A stretch of DNA of 16,177 nucleotides from UCB3 sp964415605 (GTDB lineage Bacteria; Chloroflexota; Anaerolineae; Epilineales; Epilineaceae), in the NCBI GenBank assembly GCA_964415605.1, contig CAYQBA010000107.1:1-16177 (forward strand), in the 5' to 3' direction. Below the pieces are notes generated by a model that searched no databases, was not told where the DNA came from, and saw only the letters and a list, made by a program, of their open reading frames with translations. Made by a program: the position numbers and the translations under genes. Positions 15,354 through 16,177 of the stretch are shown here, piece after piece; position 1 is the stretch's first letter; every line of letters begins with the position of its first letter.

Positions 15354-15548
15354 ATGGATGACCGCATGCCGTGGCCGATGCGCACGGCGCTGTTGGCCTT
15401 GTTGTTCGTCCTGGCCGTCTGGGTGATCGGCTTCGCGCTGCTCTGGGCCGGGTCGCCGATCGGCGGCCTGGCGGCCGGCATCGCCGCGTGGCTGACCGTC
15501 GGGCTGATCGCCACCGCCTGGCGCGCGCCGGGGGAGCGGGCGTCATGA
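15354..15548 (+). CDS. small two-helix membrane protein of unknown function
   Basis: A protein of 64 residues with two hydrophobic segments (TALLALLFVLAVWVIGFALLW and PIGGLAAGIAAWLTVGLIATAW) and short charged ends. I recognise no family. AAAGGAA (15340-15346) lies about seven bases before the ATG; a second in-frame ATG at 15366 is less well placed. Its TGA overlaps the start of the LysM membrane gene (ATGA at 15545-15548), so the two are probably translated together and may form a membrane complex (inference). Confidence 0.75.
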   Translation: MDDRMPWPMRTALLALLFVLAVWVIGFALLWAGSPIGGLAAGIAAWLTVGLIATAWRAPGERAS

Positions 15549-16123
15549 GAGCCGCCGCCCTCTACCTCGTCGGGGCCGTCCTCCTGGTGGCCATCGTCTC
15601 GATTGCGTGGTGGACGCGCGGTTTCCTGCCCCCGCCGCCCGCGCCCGACGCCGTGCGGACCACCTACACCGCCCAGGCCGGCGACACCGTCGACAGCGTC
15701 GCAGCGTCGCTGGACGTCGAGGCCCAGGCGCTGGCCGACGCCAACGACAAGTCGTCGACGACCGCCGCGCTCGCGCCGGGCGAGACGCTGGACGTGCCGG
15801 CACCGGCGCCGTCGCTGGTCGACACCTGGAAGGTCCACGGCGTCGGCCTCGGGGCGCAGATCCTCGGCGTGCTGCTCAGCTTCTGGCTGTCGATCCTGAC
15901 CGGCGTCCTGCCCAAGACGCCGCTGCGCCGGCAGGTCTTGGGGATCTCGTTGGTCCTTGGCATTGCCTCGTACGCGTCGGCGCAGGCGGTGGCCGGCGAC
16001 GCCCGCCTGACCCCGCAGTTCGTGTTCGGGGCCATCAAGGACGGGTTCCTGTGGTCGGCGGCCTTCCCGATGTTCGCGCGCGTGCTGGGCGTCAAGGATC
16101 CCACGGCGGCGCCCCCGGCGTGA
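15545..16123 (+). CDS. LysM-domain membrane protein
   Basis: A 192-residue protein with an N-terminal membrane helix (about 4-23), then a LysM-like module (about 38-85: TYTAQAGDTVDSVAASLDV, then LADANDKSS and LAPGETLDVPA). Three further hydrophobic segments follow (about 100-122, 131-150 and 158-182). LysM modules bind N-acetylglucosamine-containing polymers such as peptidoglycan, so the loop between the first two helices probably faces the cell wall. The arrangement of one LysM between membrane helices is not one I can name as a family. ATG at 15545 is chosen for its overlap with the previous stop and the GGGGGAG site eight bases upstream; the frame is open further upstream, but that part only shadows the preceding gene. 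It may tether a membrane complex to the wall (inference). Confidence 0.85.
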   Translation: MRAAALYLVGAVLLVAIVSIAWWTRGFLPPPPAPDAVRTTYTAQAGDTVDSVAASLDVEAQALADANDKSSTTAALAPGETLDVPAPAPSLVDTWKVHGVGLGAQILGVLLSFWLSILTGVLPKTPLRRQVLGISLVLGIASYASAQAVAGDARLTPQFVFGAIKDGFLWSAAFPMFARVLGVKDPTAAPPA

Positions 16124-16151
16124 GGTCACCGGGCGGCCGCGGGAGACCGGC

Positions 16152-16177
16152 ATGATCGCCGTGCGCCGGCTGCGCGC
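16152..16177 (+). CDS. start of a further gene, cut by the window end
   Basis: An ATG at 16152 opens a frame (MIAVRRLR) that runs off the window, with GGGAG (16141-16145) six bases before it and 28 bases after the LysM gene stop. It is too short to identify, but spacing and ribosome site suggest a continuing operon. Confidence 0.4.

Noticed and set aside
15545..16123. Phage lysis or spore-coat protein, because of the LysM module
   Set aside because: No lytic domain, no phage genes nearby, and several membrane helices; a cellular envelope protein fits better.

Overview
The window is about 16.2 kb of very GC-rich bacterial chromosome with tightly packed genes. Several traits suggest a member of the Chloroflexota (inference, moderate confidence). 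These are large secreted proteins with Thr/Pro linkers followed by an aromatic-Leu-Pro-Leu-Ala-Leu motif, multi-membrane glycosyltransferases carrying a C-terminal beta-sandwich, and a C25 peptidase next to a beta-propeller/VWA protein. I see no insertion sequence, phage, CRISPR array, tRNA or rRNA.

Region 1 (1-6576) concerns surface glycans. A truncated plus-strand gene, the C-terminal end of a glycosyltransferase-like membrane protein, converges on a minus-strand cluster. Read in its own direction, the cluster runs: small four-helix membrane protein, membrane-anchored clan GH-A glycosidase with both catalytic glutamates, GT39-type membrane glycosyltransferase, and AhpD/carboxymuconolactone decarboxylase-like protein. 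The last three are linked by 4-base stop/start overlaps (GTGA, then ATGA), so translational coupling is likely. A promoter with a perfect TTGACA box and a palindromic spacer sits just upstream of the cluster.

Region 2 (6577-7114) holds divergent promoters, rpsU (ribosomal protein bS21) with an exceptionally long Shine-Dalgarno match, and an intrinsic terminator.

Region 3 (7115-14024) is a two-gene minus-strand operon for very large exported proteins. The first gene encodes a gingipain-family (C25) cysteine peptidase of 1153 residues. After a 25-base gap comes a beta-propeller protein with two VWA domains (1140 residues). Both carry the Thr/Pro linker plus LPLAL motif, so they probably work together outside the cell. 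This is the most interesting unit in the window.

Region 4 (14025-16177) starts with a 351-base divergent intergenic region. It is followed on the plus strand by a tandem universal stress protein, a 64-residue two-helix membrane protein, a LysM-containing membrane protein that overlaps it by ATGA, and the first codons of another gene cut by the window end.
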